DNA from: an uncultured Methanomassiliicoccus sp.
GTDB taxonomy: Archaea > Thermoplasmatota > Thermoplasmata > Methanomassiliicoccales > Methanomassiliicoccaceae
Length of the DNA stretch: 64,000 nt
Direction of reading: 5' to 3'
Assembly (NCBI GenBank): GCA_905203995.1
Contig: CAJKXZ010000001.1
Span: 211,096 to 275,095 of the forward strand
A program made the translations under genes and the position numbers. Under the pieces are notes generated by a model. The model made no database searches. It was not told the origin of the DNA and worked only from the letters and a program-made list of their open reading frames with translations. Positions 61,565 to 64,000 of the stretch are shown in pieces; position 1 is the stretch's first letter; each line of letters begins with the position of its first letter.

Positions 61565-62968
61565 ATGTATGATTCTGTGAGTGATGATTGGACTGAGCTT
61601 TACCGCCCAAATAACCTCGATGAGGTCGTGGGCAATCCCAAAGCTGTCGCTTCCTTAAGACAGTGGGCTGATGCCTGGTCAGCTGGCAAGCCGACGAAGA
61701 AAGCGGCGGTACTGATCGGCACACCGGGTGTTGGTAAAACGAGTGCGGCGTTAGCTTTGGCTCGTGAGTACGGCTGGGATACTGTGGAGATGAACGCCTC
61801 TGATCAGCGTAATGCTGATGCGGTAAAGGCGGTTGCTCTGCGGGGAGCTCTTACTCAGACTTTTACTGACTCCGGGGAGTTTCTTTCCACGTTAGCGGGC
61901 GATCTCAAACTCATAATTTTAGATGAAGCGGATAATCTCAGCGGTAAAGAAGACCGCGGGGGCGTGCCGGCACTGGTGGAAGTGGTGAGAAACACCAAGC
62001 AGCCAGTGATTCTCATCGTCAACGATTGGTATGCTCTTTCTCGTAAAAGTTCGGTCTTAAAAAGTGAGACTGAACAGATCAAATTCACTTCGATTAAGTC
62101 AGTTACGATCCGCGGCCTCCTGCGTAAAATTGCTAAAGACCGCGGCATTATCATCTCCGACCGTGCACTGGAGCTTTTAGCGGAAAACGCCAACGGCGAT
62201 ATGCGTTCAGCAATCAGAGATCTGCAGGCTGTAGCTACCGGTAAAACGGAAGTTAAGGATCTCGACGCTACTTCTGTTTCCTACCGTGAAGTAGAGAAAA
62301 CGATGTACAATGTTCTGGATGACATTCTTAAGTCAAAAGATGCGGATCGTGCACGGCGTTCTTTGGCGGAAGTTGATGAACCGCCGGACACCAAGCTGCT
62401 GTGGATCGAAGAGAATCTGCCGATCGCTTACCGTGATCATCTTGATTTATACCGCGGCATGAAAGCCGTAGCCAACGCTGATAAGTATCTCGGCCGCGTC
62501 TACCGCCGCCAGTATTTTGGTTTCTGGTCTTATGCCGGGGACTTTCTTTCCTATGGCGTCTGTGCTGCCAAAACACGGGAAATGCACGGCTTCCTGCGCT
62601 ACAATTTCCCGCAGTATCTGATGAAGATGTCTCGTTCCAAAGGGGTGCGGGCGGTGCAGAACAGTGTCTGTGCCAAACTCGGTGAAGCTGTGCACATGTC
62701 TGCCCGGCAGGTTAAGCAGGACATTCTGCCCTACTACTCTCGCATTTACAAGAGCGATCCTGAGTTTGCCTTGAAAACTTCTCTGGATTTAGAACTGGAG
62801 CAAGAAGAAATTGCCTATATTCTGGGAGAAAAAATTGATGCGGCAGCAGTCAAACGCATCATGAAAGAAATGGCACCTCCTGCTGAAGAAAAAGCAGCTA
62901 AAGAGAAGAAAGCCGCCAAGCCCAAAGAAAAGAAGAGAGCGCCGGTAAACCAAAGCACGCTGTTCTGA
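61565..62968 (+). CDS. rfcL: Replication factor C large subunit
   Basis: Clamp-loader subunit of 467 residues that helps open and load PCNA on DNA. Begins MYDSVSDDWTELYRPNNL; Walker A GTPGVGKTSAA (about 51-61), Walker B LIILDEADNL (about 115-124), then the sensor and the C-terminal collar. The lysine-rich C-terminus ends NQSTLF, a PIP-like motif. The ATG at 61565 is preferred over the upstream TTG 61478, as family members begin near the RPxxLDEVVG motif; GTG 61580 is a further option. The following gene begins 12 bases later. Confidence 0.94.
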   Translation: MYDSVSDDWTELYRPNNLDEVVGNPKAVASLRQWADAWSAGKPTKKAAVLIGTPGVGKTSAALALAREYGWDTVEMNASDQRNADAVKAVALRGALTQTFTDSGEFLSTLAGDLKLIILDEADNLSGKEDRGGVPALVEVVRNTKQPVILIVNDWYALSRKSSVLKSETEQIKFTSIKSVTIRGLLRKIAKDRGIIISDRALELLAENANGDMRSAIRDLQAVATGKTEVKDLDATSVSYREVEKTMYNVLDDILKSKDADRARRSLAEVDEPPDTKLLWIEENLPIAYRDHLDLYRGMKAVANADKYLGRVYRRQYFGFWSYAGDFLSYGVCAAKTREMHGFLRYNFPQYLMKMSRSKGVRAVQNSVCAKLGEAVHMSARQVKQDILPYYSRIYKSDPEFALKTSLDLELEQEEIAYILGEKIDAAAVKRIMKEMAPPAEEKAAKEKKAAKPKEKKRAPVNQSTLF

Positions 62969-62979
62969 GGTCGTTATTC

Positions 62980-63909
62980 ATGAATGATGTAACAGAAACG
63001 CTGAAGAAACAGCAGTACAAACTGCATGGCAATCACGCAGCGGTGAAACTATGCCACTGGGTCAAGCAGAGTCTGCTTCATGACCGTCCTTGTTATAAAC
63101 AGGAATTTTACGGTATCAAATCCCACCGCTGTCTGCAGATGACGCCGGTTGTCAACATGTGCACGCACAACTGTCTCTTCTGCTGGCGGGTACAAGGCTT
63201 CGATGCCGAGAACATTGCCTGGAAGGAACCAGAAGCGATTTTGGAACATTGTTTGGAAGAGCAGAAGAAACTGGTCTCCGGCTTTGGGGGCGATCCCCGC
63301 TGCAGTAAAGAGATGTGGCAGGAAGCCAGAGAACCTAAGCAGGTGGCAATTTCATTATCTGGTGAACCTACACTCTACCCGCTGCTCAGTGATTTCATTG
63401 CCTTATGCAAACGGCGGGGCATGACTACGTTTCTTGTTACTAACGGCACGACCCCGGAAATTCTGGAAAAACTGGATACACTGCCGACGCAGTTGTATAT
63501 GACGGTCGCCGCACCGAATGAAGAAATCTACAAACGACTCTGTGTGCCGCGGATACCAGATGGCTGGGAAAAACTGCTGAAGACTCTAGAGCTCTTTCCA
63601 TCATTAGATACGCGGACCGTGATACGGCATACGTTAGTGCAGGGTTGGAACGTCGGCTGGGAAGACGAATATGCTAAACTTGACGAACTGGCCGATCCAC
63701 TCTTTATTGAACCCAAGGGGTATGTCTTCGTCGGTGACTCCCGCCGCCGCATGACGATTGACAATATGCCTTCACCGGCTTCCGTGGCAGAGTTCGGCCG
63801 CCGCGTAGCTGCTCGTTTAGGCATGGAACTGCTCAGAGAGAGGCCAGATAGTCGCGTCTGTCTTTTAGGTGAGAAAGATGCACCGGTTAAAATTCCCGGT
63901 CTGGAATGA
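62980..63909 (+). CDS. taw1: tRNA 4-demethylwyosine synthase (Taw1/TYW1-like)
   Basis: Radical SAM enzyme of 309 residues that builds the tricyclic ring of wyosine at G37 of tRNA-Phe using pyruvate. The CX3CX2C motif is CTHNCLFCW (about 61-69) and a second cysteine set (CLQMTPV, RCSKEMW) may hold the additional 4Fe-4S cluster. ISLSGEPTLYPLL and TNGTTPE are SAM-binding elements. It lacks the flavodoxin domain of eukaryotic TYW1, as usual in archaea. It follows rfcL in a probable operon. Confidence 0.94.
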   Translation: MNDVTETLKKQQYKLHGNHAAVKLCHWVKQSLLHDRPCYKQEFYGIKSHRCLQMTPVVNMCTHNCLFCWRVQGFDAENIAWKEPEAILEHCLEEQKKLVSGFGGDPRCSKEMWQEAREPKQVAISLSGEPTLYPLLSDFIALCKRRGMTTFLVTNGTTPEILEKLDTLPTQLYMTVAAPNEEIYKRLCVPRIPDGWEKLLKTLELFPSLDTRTVIRHTLVQGWNVGWEDEYAKLDELADPLFIEPKGYVFVGDSRRRMTIDNMPSPASVAEFGRRVAARLGMELLRERPDSRVCLLGEKDAPVKIPGLE

Positions 63910-64000
63910 TTTTTAACTCAATACATTTAGAGAATAAAATCTTCAAAAGTTAATTATTCTCTCACAATAGAACAATATCCTCACTAGCTTATATGCCTAC

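Noticed and set aside
1..64000. CRISPR array, insertion sequence, integrase or prophage
   Set aside because: No regularly spaced repeats, transposase, integrase or phage structural gene was found; the islands seem to have come without visible mobility genes.

Overview
The window is archaeal chromosome. It carries both a family-B DNA polymerase (1890-4304) and the PolD large subunit DP2 (15763-19113), plus FEN1, the RFC large subunit, an XPD-like helicase, the wyosine enzyme Taw1, type-II methionyl aminopeptidase, and a tRNA-Leu whose intron is framed by a bulge-helix-bulge fold. Ribosome binding sites of the GGTGAT(C) type are common. The mix of PolB and PolD, the very small share of TAG stop codons (6 of about 60 by eye, 5 with a second stop within four codons), and several bacterial-looking cargo genes fit a Thermoplasmata-class archaeon, probably a gut or host-associated Methanomassiliicoccales member. 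That placement is inference; no methanogenesis gene or 16S rRNA lies in the window.

Region 1 (1-15.7 kb) is mostly core and conserved-hypothetical genes: partial ksgA, a YchF/OBG GTPase, polB with a C-terminal PIP-like motif, a CBS protein, a ThiF/MoeB-type E1, two PRC-barrel proteins, an Mrp-type ATPase, a sugar-nucleotide epimerase, a flippase, and a metal cluster (ZIP transporter, a protein that is almost one-third histidine, MntP nearby) with an unassigned structured RNA between the first two. Region 2 (15.7-22.4 kb) holds DP2 coupled to a Nog1-like GTPase, a Nudix enzyme, an Lrp regulator and an EF-Tu-like protein that has lost its GTP-binding motifs. A low-GC acyltransferase gene flanked by strong hairpins (22.4-24.0 kb) looks imported from bacteria. 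Region 3 (24-38 kb) is again core: XPD-like helicase, ferredoxin, MBL hydrolase/Sua5/Map operon, the intron-containing tRNA-Leu(CAA), MFS and DedA-type membrane proteins, a short ribbon-helix-helix protein, FEN1 and IleS.

Region 4 (38-61 kb) is accessory. It contains an AlbA_2/ATPase regulator behind 41-bp tandem repeats; a redox group (DUF362 Fe-S protein, Fe-S aldo/keto reductase, Fe-S protein, Crp/Fnr regulator) with a perfect 14-bp palindrome in its divergent promoter; a DUF4241 gene followed by a four-gene array in which three proteins share one TPR module but carry different C-terminal domains, one of them SUFU plus DUF2185, which resembles a store of immunity proteins; and two unlike catalase genes that flank an AT-rich island. 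That island encodes a GrpE-like protein interrupted by an 11-G homopolymer, a short DnaK-like Hsp70, and a lipoprotein with a glycine-rich domain and three InlB-type repeats, all translationally coupled, then a DUF2085 membrane protein. The second catalase appears to start at ATA. A DUF4085 gene nearby is broken by one TAA codon.

The most interesting items are the phase-variable-looking chaperone/lipoprotein cassette, the TPR-fused immunity-like array, and the tRNA D-loop intron. Region 5 (61.4-64 kb) returns to core genes (rfcL, taw1).
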